This document shows, piece by piece, positions 16,586 to 25,067 of a stretch of 44,884 nt of DNA. Under the pieces are notes generated by a model. It searched no databases, had not been told where the DNA came from, and was given only the letters and a program-made list of their open reading frames with translations. How positions within the stretch are numbered: the first letter of the stretch is position 1; each line of letters begins with the position of its first letter. A program made the position numbers and the translations under genes. The stretch is taken from NCBI GenBank assembly GCA_934569225.1, contig CAKTKC010000023.1, forward strand, positions 1 through 44,884. Direction: 5' to 3'. This DNA comes from an uncultured Oscillospiraceae bacterium (GTDB lineage Bacteria; Bacillota; Clostridia; Oscillospirales; Oscillospiraceae).

Positions 16586-17941
16586 TTGAATCGGCAGAAC
16601 AAAAGCATGCTGGAAGGGCCGCTGTTTCCGAATATCGTCCGGTTTGCCATTCCTGTTATTCTGACCAGCGTTTTGCAGCTGCTCTTCAATGCAGCCGACC
16701 TCATCGTCGTGGGGCGGTTCTGCGGCAGCGTGTCCGTGGCGGCGGTGGGCGCCACCGGCGCCATCACCAATCTGATGATCAACTTCTTTATCGGCCTGTC
16801 CATCGGTGTGGGTGTGACCGTTGCCCATGGCCTCGGAAGCCACGAGGACAACGTCGTACACTGCACCGTGCATACCGCGCTTCCTACTGCTCTGCTGAGC
16901 GGCGCTTTTCTGACGGTGGTGGGCGTTTCCTGTTCCGAAACCTTTCTGACCATGATGGGTACTCCGGAAAATGTACTGCCCTTGTCTGCGGTTTACATGC
17001 GGATCATTTTCTGCGGCATTACCTTCAACATGGTGTACAATTTCTGCGCCGCAATTCTCCGCGCCGCCGGAGACACCAAAAGCCCGCTGATTTTTCTGTT
17101 GTTCGCCGGCACGCTGAATGTGATCCTGAACGTGGTTTTCGTCACCCAGTTCCACATGAACGTGGCAGGCGTGGCGTTGGCGACCATCATCACCCAGGGG
17201 CTTTCCTCCGTGCTGGTCGTGGTCGCCCTGATGCGCAGAACCGACGCCTGCAGGCTGTATCTCCGTAAGATACGGTTTCACAAGGCGCAGCTGGAAAAGA
17301 TACTCCGCATCGGACTGCCCGCAGGCATTCAGAGCGCTCTGTTTTCCATTTCCAATGTCCTGATTCAGTCGTCGGTAAACTCCTTCGGCGATGTGTTCAT
17401 GTCCGGCAGCGCCGCGTCCAGCAACATTGAGGGCTTTGTCTACGTCTGCCTCAATGCGTTTCAGCAGTCCGCGGTCAATTTCGCCGGACAGAATGCCGGC
17501 GCGCGGCAGTACCGCCGGGTGCGCCAGACCCTGTGGATCTGCCTGGGGTGCGTTACGGTGGTGGGACTGGTTCTCGGTTCGCTGGCCTACATGTTCGGCC
17601 CCACCCTGCTTTCCATTTACATCACCGACTCCGCCGAGGCCATTTCCTATGGCATGATCCGGCTGGCCTATATCTGCCTGCCCTATTTCGTGTGCGGCCT
17701 GATGGATGTGACCACCGGCGCTCTGCGGGGCATCGGCGCGTCCTTTGTTCCCATGCTGATTTCCATTCTCGGTGTGTGCGGATTCCGCATTGTCTGGATC
17801 TATACCATCTTCCAGGTTCCTGAGTTCCACACACCCCAGTGTCTGTTTTTCTCCTATCTTGTCTCCTGGGTCATCACCTTCATCGCCCAGCTGATCGCCT
17901 TCTTCGTCGTGTATCGAAAGCAGGCGAAAGCAGCGCAATAA
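16586..17941 (+). CDS. MATE family multidrug/metabolite exporter
   Basis: This 451-residue protein with about twelve hydrophobic helices has the two-bundle repeat of MATE transporters: FAIPVILTSVLQLLFNAADLIVVGRF in the first half and a matching second half (IGLPAGIQSALFSISNVLIQ). It would export cationic drugs or metabolites using an ion gradient; the substrate is unknown. The chosen start is TTG at 16586, six bases after AAGTAGGTG. A GTG at 16577 overlaps that motif and is less likely. It has its own promoter and terminator. Confidence 0.9.
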   Translation: MNRQNKSMLEGPLFPNIVRFAIPVILTSVLQLLFNAADLIVVGRFCGSVSVAAVGATGAITNLMINFFIGLSIGVGVTVAHGLGSHEDNVVHCTVHTALPTALLSGAFLTVVGVSCSETFLTMMGTPENVLPLSAVYMRIIFCGITFNMVYNFCAAILRAAGDTKSPLIFLLFAGTLNVILNVVFVTQFHMNVAGVALATIITQGLSSVLVVVALMRRTDACRLYLRKIRFHKAQLEKILRIGLPAGIQSALFSISNVLIQSSVNSFGDVFMSGSAASSNIEGFVYVCLNAFQQSAVNFAGQNAGARQYRRVRQTLWICLGCVTVVGLVLGSLAYMFGPTLLSIYITDSAEAISYGMIRLAYICLPYFVCGLMDVTTGALRGIGASFVPMLISILGVCGFRIVWIYTIFQVPEFHTPQCLFFSYLVSWVITFIAQLIAFFVVYRKQAKAAQ

Positions 17942-17951
17942 TCCAATGCTG

Positions 17952-17983
17952 GCTTCCCGGCTTCGGCCGGGAAGCTTTTTTTT
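17952..17983 (+). terminator. Strong Rho-independent terminator after the MATE gene
   Basis: Ten perfect GC-rich pairs (GCTTCCCGGC at 17952-17961, complement at 17966-17975) around a TTCG tetraloop, followed by eight T residues. Confidence 0.92.
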
Positions 17984-18002
17984 CCTTTTCTGAAAAAAGG
18001 GG

Positions 18003-18031
18003 TTGACAATTTCTCATTACTGTGTTATTGT
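18003..18031 (+). promoter_or_regulatory. Promoter of the GntR-ABC operon
   Basis: Perfect TTGACA (18003-18008), 17 bases, TATTGT (18026-18031). An inverted repeat that may be the operator begins inside the -10 box. Confidence 0.75.
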
Positions 18032-18055
18032 ACTAATGCACTAATACAGTAGTAC
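18030..18055 (+). promoter_or_regulatory. Candidate operator of the YtrA-type regulator
   Basis: GTACTA (18030-18035) and TAGTAC (18050-18055) form an inverted repeat with a 14-base centre, placed over the -10 box and start of transcription. GntR/YtrA regulators repress their own operons from such sites; assignment to this regulator is inferred from position. Confidence 0.5.
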
Positions 18056-18071
18056 AAACCAGGAGGTGTCT

Positions 18072-18443
18072 ATGAACTGGAAATTTGCCGGTGACCGTCC
18101 GGTATATCAGCAGATCATGGCAGCGATCCGTGGTGCGATCCTGAAAGGCGAGCTGCCCCCGGGAGGAAAGGTTCCCTCCGTCCGGGACCTGGCCGCTCAG
18201 GCGCAGGTGAATCCCAACACCATGCAGCGCGCTCTGACGGAGCTGGAACGGGAGGGTCTTCTCGTCAGCGGCGGCACCAGCGGCCGCAGTGTCACCCAGG
18301 ACGAAGCCGTTCTCGTCGCCATGCGGGAGCAGACGCTGGAGGAACTCGCACGGGAATGTGCCGAAAAATTTATGACGTTCGGCGTAACGCCAACCCAGGC
18401 GGCTCAGCTTTTACTGGGTCTGGAAACAAAGAAGGAGGAATAA
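18072..18443 (+). CDS. GntR family transcriptional regulator, YtrA subfamily
   Basis: The 123-residue protein has an N-terminal winged helix-turn-helix of the GntR type (VYQQIMAAIRGAILKG through GKVPSVRDLAAQ, recognition helix VNPNTMQRALTELER). It has only a short C-terminal dimerisation tail of about 50 residues, the hallmark of the YtrA subfamily. These proteins repress adjacent ABC exporter genes and are relieved by cell-envelope-active compounds. AGGAGG at 18061-18066 fits the ATG at 18072 better than the GTG at 18066. It is one base from the ATPase gene, so the three genes form an operon. Confidence 0.9.
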   Translation: MNWKFAGDRPVYQQIMAAIRGAILKGELPPGGKVPSVRDLAAQAQVNPNTMQRALTELEREGLLVSGGTSGRSVTQDEAVLVAMREQTLEELARECAEKFMTFGVTPTQAAQLLLGLETKKEE

Positions 18444-18444
18444 T

Positions 18445-19158
18445 ATGGAACAAACTGTTCTGACCGCCAGCGGCCTTACCATGCGCTATCACAGCACGCT
18501 GGCTCTGGACAATCTGGATCTGACCCTGCCTCAGGGAAAGATCGTCGGTCTTCTCGGCCCCAACGGCAGCGGAAAGACCACCTTTATCAAGCTGGCCGCA
18601 GGTCTGCTGACCCCCACGGCAGGGGAAATCACCATTTGCGGCAACAAAATCGGAACGGCCAGCAAAGCTATGGTCTCCTATCTGCCCGACCGCCCCTATT
18701 TCAGCCGTCAGGTTCGGGTGGAGCAGCAGCTGGATTTCTTTCAGGATTTTTACGCGGACTTTGACCGGACACGGGCGGAGGAAATGCTCTCCGCGCTGAA
18801 TATTTCCCTGAGCGCCAAGTTTAAGGCCTTGTCCAAAGGCAATCAGGAGAAGGTTCAGCTGGTTCTGGTGATGTCCCGCCGGGCAAAGCTGTACCTGCTG
18901 GATGAGCCCATCGGCGGCGTCGATCCCGCCGCCCGGGATTACATTCTCAACACCATCATCACAAACTACGACCCCAGCGCCACGGTGCTGATCTCCACCC
19001 ACCTGATTGCCGACGTGGAACGGGTACTGGACGAGTATCTGTTCCTGTACCAGGGCCGCATTTTGCAGGGCGGAAACGTGGACGCCGTGCGGGAGGAGAC
19101 CGGCAAGTCGCTGGATGAACTGTTCCGGGAGGTATTCAAATGTTTGCCAAATTGCTGA
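18445..19158 (+). CDS. ABC transporter ATP-binding protein of the YtrB type
   Basis: The 237-residue single ABC domain has Walker A (GPNGSGKTT), Q-loop region (VSYLPDRPYFS), a degenerate signature (LSKGNQEKVQ instead of LSGGQ), Walker B (LYLLDEPIGGVD) and H-loop (STHLIADVE). LSKG-type signatures are common in the YtrB/EcsA-like export ATPases. It powers the membrane protein encoded next, with which it overlaps by 19 bases. Likely role: export of, or defence against, envelope-active molecules (inference from family and regulator). Confidence 0.9.
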   Translation: MEQTVLTASGLTMRYHSTLALDNLDLTLPQGKIVGLLGPNGSGKTTFIKLAAGLLTPTAGEITICGNKIGTASKAMVSYLPDRPYFSRQVRVEQQLDFFQDFYADFDRTRAEEMLSALNISLSAKFKALSKGNQEKVQLVLVMSRRAKLYLLDEPIGGVDPAARDYILNTIITNYDPSATVLISTHLIADVERVLDEYLFLYQGRILQGGNVDAVREETGKSLDELFREVFKCLPNC

Positions 19159-19922
19159 AAATGGAATTCCGTTCCACCTGGAACGTGCTGGGCATTCTGT
19201 GCCTGAGTCTGGTGGGCGCGGGGCTTTTGGGCGGCCTCGCCATCCGCTATCTGGAGGGCGCCAGCGCGCCGAAGCAGTGGCTGGAAGTATTGTGTATGCT
19301 GGCTGTCATCGCGGCTGTTTTGTTCTTTGTCGTCTGCTGCGCGGCAGCGCTGATCGTGCAGATCGTCCGCTTTTACCGCAGCCGCTTCACCGATGAAGGC
19401 TACCTGACCTTCACCCTCCCCGTCACCACCCATCAGGTGCTGCTGTCCAGCTTTATCACCAGCGCCGTCAATCTAATCGCCATAGCCGCCGTCAGCGTCA
19501 TCGGTCTGATTCTGATGGGGCTGTGCGTCGTGCCGGATTTTGAAGTTCTTCGGGAGGGCATCCACGTTCTGTGGCAGGAGTTTCCCGAACTCTGGGCGCG
19601 GTTCACCCAGGCGGATGTGCTTCAGGCCTTTGGGCTTCTCCTTGTGAACGCAATCGTCGCTTTTTCCAATGAGCTGATTCTCATTATGCTTGCCGTGACC
19701 ATCGGCTCCCTCGTTGCCAAAAAGCACAAGATTCTCGCCGCCGTCGCCTTCTATTACATCCTGCACGTCGTTGATCTTACCTTTACCGGCGTCAGCATGG
19801 TAAAGCTGGCGGAAAGTCCCAACAGCCTGCTGGGTCTTCTGGCAATCGTCAATCTCATCATTGCGGTCGCCGGATATTTCCTGATGTACTTCCTAGTGGA
19901 CAAAAAGCTGAATCTGAATTGA
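19140..19922 (+). CDS. ABC transporter permease (ABC-2 type)
   Basis: The 260-residue membrane protein has about six hydrophobic segments (near 17-38, 52-78, 102-130, 165-195, 200-222, 235-255). It has a cytoplasmic N-terminus and a short amphipathic motif (FTDEGYLTFTLPVTTHQ) seen in permeases linked to YtrA/YtrB modules. No substrate is evident. The gene starts within the ATPase gene at GGAGGTATTCAAATG, so translation is coupled. Confidence 0.82.
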   Translation: MFAKLLKMEFRSTWNVLGILCLSLVGAGLLGGLAIRYLEGASAPKQWLEVLCMLAVIAAVLFFVVCCAAALIVQIVRFYRSRFTDEGYLTFTLPVTTHQVLLSSFITSAVNLIAIAAVSVIGLILMGLCVVPDFEVLREGIHVLWQEFPELWARFTQADVLQAFGLLLVNAIVAFSNELILIMLAVTIGSLVAKKHKILAAVAFYYILHVVDLTFTGVSMVKLAESPNSLLGLLAIVNLIIAVAGYFLMYFLVDKKLNLN

Positions 19923-19934
19923 CCGATTTTCCCC

Positions 19935-19969
19935 AAAAAATCCGAGCCTGGGACAGGCTCGGATTTTTT
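19935..19969 (+). terminator. Rho-independent terminator after the GntR-ABC operon
   Basis: TCCGAGCCT (19941-19949) pairs with AGGCTCGGA (19955-19963), flanked by six A residues upstream and six T residues downstream. Confidence 0.92.
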
Positions 19970-20034
19970 GACACACTGTGACAAGTATCCACCAATCTTC
20001 AAAATTTCCTCACATTTTCTGGCATTATTTCATA

Positions 20035-20063
20035 TTGTATTCTTAAGGGATCAATGGTATCAT
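20035..20063 (+). promoter_or_regulatory. Promoter of the serine biosynthesis operon
   Basis: TTGTAT (20035-20040), 17 bases, TATCAT (20058-20063), about 50 bases before the first gene. No riboswitch or T-box was recognised in the short leader. Confidence 0.5.
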
Positions 20064-20117
20064 AGAAATAATATACATTTGTCTCCACAACATGGACGAT
20101 GGTGAAGGAGAGAGGTT

Positions 20118-21317
20118 ATGAAATACATTGTGATTCTGGGGGACGGCATGGCCGACGAACCCATTGACGCCCTCGGCGGAAAAACGCCCCTTGCCTGCGC
20201 GGAAACGCCCGTAATGGACGCCCTGGCGTCAAAGGGCGAAATGGGCATGGTGCAGAACGTCCCCGCCGGGATGGCTCCCGGCAGCGACGTGGCCAACCTG
20301 TCCGTTCTGGGCTACGATCCCGCCGTCTGTTACTCCGGACGATCTCCCCTGGAAGCATTGAGTGTCGGCGTCGCCATGGAGCCGACGGACATCGTTCTGC
20401 GCTGCAACCTCGTAACCCTGACCGAGAAGGAGCCCTATGCCGAAAAGACCATTCTTGACCACAGCTCCGGCGAAATTTCCACCGCCGACGCGGACATTTT
20501 GATGGACGCCATCCGGGAAGCTTTCAACGGCGACGAATTTCAGTATTACACCGGCACCAGCTACCGCCACATCACCATCTGGAAAAACGGCGTTATGCCC
20601 CAGCTGGAGCCGCCCCACGACCACCTGACCCACGTCATCGGCCCCTACCTGCCCAAGGAACCCAAGTTGCGGGCAATGATGGAAAAGAGCTTTGACATTC
20701 TGAACACCCACCCCCTGAATCTGGAGCGGGCGGCCAATGGCAGGAACAAGGCCAATTCCCTCTGGTTCTGGGGCGCGGGAACAAAGCCCTCTCTGCAAAA
20801 CTTTACTGAGAAAACCGGCCTGAAAGGCGCTATGGTGTCCGCCGTGGACTTGCTCAAGGGCATCGCCGTGGGCGCGGGGATGAAGGTCTATCAGGTTCTG
20901 GGGGCTACCGGCTCCATCGACACGAATTTTGAGGGCAAGGCGCAGGCTGCCATCGACGCGCTGACCAAGGACGGCTGCGATTTCGTCTATGTCCACGTGG
21001 AAGCCCCGGACGAAATGGGTCATCAGGGACTGCTGAAAGAGAAAATCCAGTCCATCGAATATCTTGACCGCCGTCTCATTGCCCCGGTGAAGAAGGCCAT
21101 GGTGGACGCGGGTGAGGATTTCCGGATGCTGGTGCTTCCCGACCATCCCACCCCCATCCGCCTGCGCACCCACACCGGCGACCCGGTACCCTACGTGCTG
21201 TACGACAGCACCCGCCAGCGCAAGTCCATCCAAAAATACACCGAAGCCGAAGCGGAAGCCACCGGCAATTTTGAGCCGAACGGCTACAGACTCATCCAGC
21301 GGCTGCTGAACAAGTAA
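20118..21317 (+). CDS. ApgM-type cofactor-independent phosphoglycerate mutase / alkaline phosphatase superfamily protein
   Basis: The 399-residue protein belongs to the archaeal-type iPGM group: LGDGMAD with metal ligand D9, GSDVANLSVLGYDP with the phospho-acceptor serine candidate S56, HVEAPDEMGHQG, and LPDHPTPIRLRTHTGDPVP near the C-terminus. Bacterial members have been proposed as homoserine kinases or phosphoglycerate mutases. Here it leads an operon with serC and serA. It could therefore supply 3-phosphoglycerate, or, because the fold also supports phosphatase chemistry, be the missing phosphoserine phosphatase (inference). GGAGAGAGG precedes the ATG. Confidence 0.85.
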   Translation: MKYIVILGDGMADEPIDALGGKTPLACAETPVMDALASKGEMGMVQNVPAGMAPGSDVANLSVLGYDPAVCYSGRSPLEALSVGVAMEPTDIVLRCNLVTLTEKEPYAEKTILDHSSGEISTADADILMDAIREAFNGDEFQYYTGTSYRHITIWKNGVMPQLEPPHDHLTHVIGPYLPKEPKLRAMMEKSFDILNTHPLNLERAANGRNKANSLWFWGAGTKPSLQNFTEKTGLKGAMVSAVDLLKGIAVGAGMKVYQVLGATGSIDTNFEGKAQAAIDALTKDGCDFVYVHVEAPDEMGHQGLLKEKIQSIEYLDRRLIAPVKKAMVDAGEDFRMLVLPDHPTPIRLRTHTGDPVPYVLYDSTRQRKSIQKYTEAEAEATGNFEPNGYRLIQRLLNK

Positions 21318-21343
21318 GCCGGTAATTAAGGGAGGAAGAAACA

Positions 21344-22426
21344 ATGTCCAGAGTCTATAATTTTTCCGCAGGCCCCGCGGTTCTGCCGGAAAGCGTTTTG
21401 CAGGAAGCCGCCGCCGAAATGCTGGACTACCGGGGAACCGGTATGTCCGTCATGGAGATGAGCCACCGCTCCAAGACCTATCAGGCTATCATCGACCAGG
21501 CGGAGGATGATCTTCGCACCCTCATGGGAATCCCCGGCAACTACAAAGTCCTGTTCATGCAGGGCGGCGCAAGCCAGCAGTTCGCCATGGTGCCGATGAA
21601 TCTGATGAAAACCAAAGTCGCCGATTACATCATCACCGGCCAGTGGGCGAAAAAGGCATGGCAGGAGGCCAAAATGTACGGCACCGCCAACGCGGTCGCC
21701 TCCTCCGCCGACAAGACCTTCTCCTATATCCCCGACTGCTCCGACCTGCCCATTGACGAGGACGCGGACTATGTCTACATCTGCGAAAACAACACCATTT
21801 ACGGCACCAAATTCTGGCAGCTGCCCAACACCAAGGGAAAGCCCTTGGTCTCCGACGTCTCCTCCTGCTTCCTGTCCGAGCCGGTGGACGTGACCAAATA
21901 CGGAATGCTCTACGGCGGCGTGCAGAAGAACATCGGCCCCGCCGGTGTGGTCATTGCCGTCATCCGGGAAGACCTGATCACCGAGGACGTTCTGCCCGGC
22001 ACCCCCACCATGCTCCGCTACAAGGCCCACGCGGACAACGGTTCCATGTACAACACGCCCCCCGCCTACGGCATTTACATCTGCGGCAAGGTATTTAAGT
22101 GGCTGCTGTCCATGGGCGGTCTGGAAGCCATCCGGGAGCGCAACGTGGCAAAGGCCAAGGTTCTCTACGATTTTCTGGACGCCAGCCAGCTCTTTCACGG
22201 CACCGTGGCGAAAAAGGATCGTTCCCTCATGAACGTCCCCTTCGTCACCGGGAACGCTGATCTGGACGCGAAATTTGTCAAAGCGGCGGAAGCTGCGGGC
22301 TTTGTCAGCCTGAAAGGACACCGCACCGTCGGCGGTATGCGCGCCAGCATCTACAACGCCATGCCCATGGAGGGCGTCGTCAGGCTGGTGCAGTTCATGA
22401 AACGCTTTGAGAAGGAAAATCGCTGA
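21344..22426 (+). CDS. serC: Phosphoserine aminotransferase
   Basis: The 360-residue PLP enzyme starts with YNFSAGPAVLPESVL, the SerC signature, and has the PLP lysine in YGGVQKNIGPAG. The C-terminal GGMRASIYNAMP contacts substrate phosphate. It converts 3-phosphohydroxypyruvate plus glutamate to phosphoserine. Length is normal. It follows the phosphomutase by 26 bases with GGGAGG before the ATG, and serA follows after 13 bases. Confidence 0.96.
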   Translation: MSRVYNFSAGPAVLPESVLQEAAAEMLDYRGTGMSVMEMSHRSKTYQAIIDQAEDDLRTLMGIPGNYKVLFMQGGASQQFAMVPMNLMKTKVADYIITGQWAKKAWQEAKMYGTANAVASSADKTFSYIPDCSDLPIDEDADYVYICENNTIYGTKFWQLPNTKGKPLVSDVSSCFLSEPVDVTKYGMLYGGVQKNIGPAGVVIAVIREDLITEDVLPGTPTMLRYKAHADNGSMYNTPPAYGIYICGKVFKWLLSMGGLEAIRERNVAKAKVLYDFLDASQLFHGTVAKKDRSLMNVPFVTGNADLDAKFVKAAEAAGFVSLKGHRTVGGMRASIYNAMPMEGVVRLVQFMKRFEKENR

Positions 22427-22439
22427 AAAGAGGAACGTT

Positions 22440-23603
22440 ATGTATCACATTCACTGCCTGAATAAGATTTCCCCCAAGGGCACCGCCCTTCTGAGGGACA
22501 ATTACGCCATCACGGACGACCGGAATCAGGCTGACGGCGTTCTGGTGCGCTCCGCCGACATGCACGGTATGACGCTGCCGGAAAGCCTTGCGGCTGTTGC
22601 CCGCGCCGGTGCCGGCGTCAACAACATTCCCCTGTCCGACTGCGCCGAAGCGGGCGTTGTGGTGTTCAACACCCCCGGCGCCAACGCCAATTCCGTGATG
22701 GAGCTGGCGCTGTGCGGTATGCTCCTGAGCAGCCGGGACGTGGTGGGCGGCATCAACTGGGTGCAGACCATCAAGGACGCCCCCGACATCGCCAAGCTGG
22801 TGGAAAAGGGCAAGTCCAGATTCGCCGGTCATGAGATCCGCCACAAGAATCTGGGCGTCATCGGTCTGGGCGCGGTAGGCGGCCCTCTGGCCAACGCCGC
22901 CAGAAATTTGGGCATGACCGTCTACGGCTGCGACCCCTTCATCTCCATTGAAGCGGCCTGGCACCTGGACAGCCACATCGTCCGGGTCAACAACCGGGAC
23001 GAAATCTATTCCAAGTGCGACATCATTTCCCTCCACACCCCCCTGCTGGACGACACAAGAGGCATGATCAACGCCGAGGCCATCGCCAGGATGAAGGACG
23101 GCGTCATCGTCCTGAACTTCGCCCGTGATCTGCTGGTGGACGACGACGCCATGGCGGCTGCCCTGGCCTCCGGCAAGGTCGCCCGGTACGTCACCGACTT
23201 CCCCAACGGGAAGACCGCCAATATGCCCGGCTGCATTGCCATCCCCCATCTGGGCGCTTCCACGGAGGAATCCGAGGACAACTGCGCTAAAATGGCTGTG
23301 CAGGAGCTGATGGACTACTTAGAAAACGGCAACATCAGAAATTCCGTCAACTATCCCAACTGTGACATGGGCATCTGCCGCGCCGAGGGGCGCATCACCC
23401 TGCTGCACCGGAACATCCCCAACTCTCTGGGTCGGTTTACCGCCGCCATTGCAGGGGAGAACATCAACATTGACGGTCTGGTGAACAAGAGCCGGGGCGA
23501 ATACGCCTACACCATGCTGGATCTTGACCGCCACCCCTCTGCGGATGCGGTAGAGCATCTCAGGCAGATCGACGGCGTTCTGAAAGTCCGGGTCATCAAG
23601 TAA
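22440..23603 (+). CDS. serA: D-3-phosphoglycerate dehydrogenase with C-terminal ACT domain
   Basis: The 387-residue protein has the 2-hydroxyacid dehydrogenase fold. Substrate-binding strands include VRSADMHG and GAGVNNIPL, the NAD fold is GVIGLGAVGGPLAN, and the catalytic region contains LHTPLLDDTRGMIN and IPHLGASTEESE. A C-terminal ACT domain (about 315-387) probably mediates serine feedback. The ATG at 22440 has AGAGG upstream; the longer frame from 22407 overlaps serC and was rejected. It catalyses the first committed step of serine synthesis. Confidence 0.95.
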   Translation: MYHIHCLNKISPKGTALLRDNYAITDDRNQADGVLVRSADMHGMTLPESLAAVARAGAGVNNIPLSDCAEAGVVVFNTPGANANSVMELALCGMLLSSRDVVGGINWVQTIKDAPDIAKLVEKGKSRFAGHEIRHKNLGVIGLGAVGGPLANAARNLGMTVYGCDPFISIEAAWHLDSHIVRVNNRDEIYSKCDIISLHTPLLDDTRGMINAEAIARMKDGVIVLNFARDLLVDDDAMAAALASGKVARYVTDFPNGKTANMPGCIAIPHLGASTEESEDNCAKMAVQELMDYLENGNIRNSVNYPNCDMGICRAEGRITLLHRNIPNSLGRFTAAIAGENINIDGLVNKSRGEYAYTMLDLDRHPSADAVEHLRQIDGVLKVRVIK

Positions 23604-23613
23604 AAAGTAAAGT

Positions 23614-23647
23614 TTCGGGAGGGGCTGACGCCCCTCCCGAATTTTTA
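23614..23647. terminator. Bidirectional terminator between serA and the convergent AI-2E gene
   Basis: Twelve perfect pairs (TTCGGGAGGGGC at 23614-23625 with 23630-23641, loop TGAC) are followed by five T residues on the plus strand. The minus-strand gene ends inside the T run, so both transcripts probably use it. Confidence 0.9.
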
Positions 23648-24922
23648 TTGGGAATCCTTGTCTTCTTTCTCCTTCTGTTTTTTCAGAAACTGCTCCTTCA
23701 TTTTTTGCAAACGGCGGCGCTTTTTCCGCTCCCGGTTCTGCTTGAACCGGGATTGCAGCTCCGGCGGGTGGTCTTGCAGCTTTTCCTCCGGGATGTTTCG
23801 CTGGGCAAGGCGCTTGTCCGTAAACTCCCGCGCCAGCGTGTACAGCACCGACGCCAGCGGGATCATCAGCAGCATACCGAACACGCCCATCAGCTCGCCG
23901 CCGATGGTGACCGCCACCAGCACCCACATACCGGGCAGGCCGATGGAGGTCCCCACCACTCTGGGATAAATCAGGTTGTTTTCCAGCTGCTGCAAAATCA
24001 GGAACATTGCCACGAAAGTCAATGCTTGCAGCGGGTTATCCACCAGAATGAAAAACGCACCCAGCACGCAGCCAACGAACGCGCCCACCACCGGCACCAG
24101 CGCCGTCACCGCGATGATGACGCTGACCAGGGGAATGTAGGGCATCCGGAAAATCGCCATGGTCACGGCGAACAGGCCGCCCAGAATGCAGGCTTCCAGA
24201 CACTGCCCGGAAATGAAGTTGGAGAAGGTGCTGTTGGTCAGCCGCAGAATCCGGATGATTTCATCGCCGGTTTTCTCCGGAATCAGGGAATAGAGGATTC
24301 TCCGCCCCTGCCGCGCCAGAATTTCCTTCCGCGCCAGACAGTAGATGGCAAAGGCGATGCTGACCACCAGATTCACGATGCCGCTGGTCACGCTGCCGAT
24401 CACATTCACCGCGCTGCCCATCACCGTGGACATCTGATTGCCCAGAAAGCTCACGGAATCTTTCAGGATCTTCGTCCATTCCAGACTTTGCAGGTCGGCA
24501 ACATCCATGATCCACGCCTTCATGTCCGGATTGTCGTCCATGAGCTGCACCAGCTTTGCCGCCGTCTGCTCGATGAACGTCGGAATCTGCTCCGTCAGGG
24601 CGGCCACCGTCACCTGAATCTGAGGTGCCAGCATCTCCACCACGAACATGATGACCAGCGCCAGCGCCGCGATAGTCAGCACGATGGACAATACCCGGCG
24701 CAATCCTTCCTTGTGAATGCCGTCCAGCTGCCGCTCAATGGCGCGCATAGGCACGTTGAACACGAAGGCGATGACCGCGCCCGCCACGAAGGGCGATATC
24801 AGATTCCACAGCGACTTCGCCGCGCTGCTCGCCTGCTCCGTATCCAGCAGAATCCACGCAAAAACGAGACACCCCGCCGCCAGAAGGAACAGCCTGCGCA
24901 GCAGCTTTTTGTCTATCTGCAT
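23645..24922 (-). CDS. AI-2E family transporter (UPF0118)
   Basis: The 425-residue membrane protein matches the AI-2E/YdiK/YtvI family. Two N-terminal helices come first, then a long amphipathic extracytoplasmic region (about 90-165), then a cluster of helices containing FISGQCLEACILGGLFAV and the conserved LVPVVGAFVGCVLGAF and GLPGMWVLVAVTIGGELMG. The C-terminus (about 380-425) is a highly charged Lys/Arg/Glu tail, probably cytoplasmic coiled coil. Members include proton or sodium antiporters and putative signal exporters; no substrate can be assigned. AGGGGG precedes the ATG at 24922. The longer frame upstream overlaps spoIIID and was rejected. Confidence 0.87.
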   Translation of the reverse strand: MQIDKKLLRRLFLLAAGCLVFAWILLDTEQASSAAKSLWNLISPFVAGAVIAFVFNVPMRAIERQLDGIHKEGLRRVLSIVLTIAALALVIMFVVEMLAPQIQVTVAALTEQIPTFIEQTAAKLVQLMDDNPDMKAWIMDVADLQSLEWTKILKDSVSFLGNQMSTVMGSAVNVIGSVTSGIVNLVVSIAFAIYCLARKEILARQGRRILYSLIPEKTGDEIIRILRLTNSTFSNFISGQCLEACILGGLFAVTMAIFRMPYIPLVSVIIAVTALVPVVGAFVGCVLGAFFILVDNPLQALTFVAMFLILQQLENNLIYPRVVGTSIGLPGMWVLVAVTIGGELMGVFGMLLMIPLASVLYTLAREFTDKRLAQRNIPEEKLQDHPPELQSRFKQNRERKKRRRLQKMKEQFLKKQKEKEDKDSQ

Positions 24923-24944
24923 TTTCAATACCCCCTTTTTGCTC

Positions 24945-24973
24945 AGTATACCGCAAAATTTTATAAATGTCCA
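24945..24973 (-). promoter_or_regulatory. Promoter of the AI-2E family gene
   Basis: On the minus strand TGGACA (24973-24968), 17 bases, TATACT (24950-24945), 23 bases before the start codon. Divergent from the spoIIID promoter. Confidence 0.6.
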
Positions 24974-25004
24974 GTAAATGTCCGGCGAAAGCTTTGCCGG
25001 AGCG

Positions 25005-25034
25005 GCATATTTGTTCGTTTGGGCGCATATGGAT
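25005..25034 (+). promoter_or_regulatory. Candidate sigma-E promoter of spoIIID
   Basis: GCATATT (25005-25011) matches the mother-cell sigma-E -35 consensus KMATATT exactly. After 14 bases, the usual spacing, CATATGGAT (25026-25034) resembles the -10 consensus CATACA-T in its CATA part. spoIIID is a sigma-E gene in Bacillus and Clostridium, so position and identity agree. Confidence 0.55.
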
Positions 25035-25067
25035 GATGCGTAGCACACAGCATCGGAGGGGTAGCAT

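Noticed and set aside
20064..20117. Possible serine T-box or riboswitch before the serine operon
   Set aside because: The leader is only about 50 bases and contains neither the T-box sequence nor a terminator/antiterminator pair.
23648..25036. Long plus-strand frame opposite the AI-2E family gene
   Set aside because: Its translation is His/Gln/Arg-rich with no recognisable domain, whereas the minus strand encodes a full AI-2E family protein.
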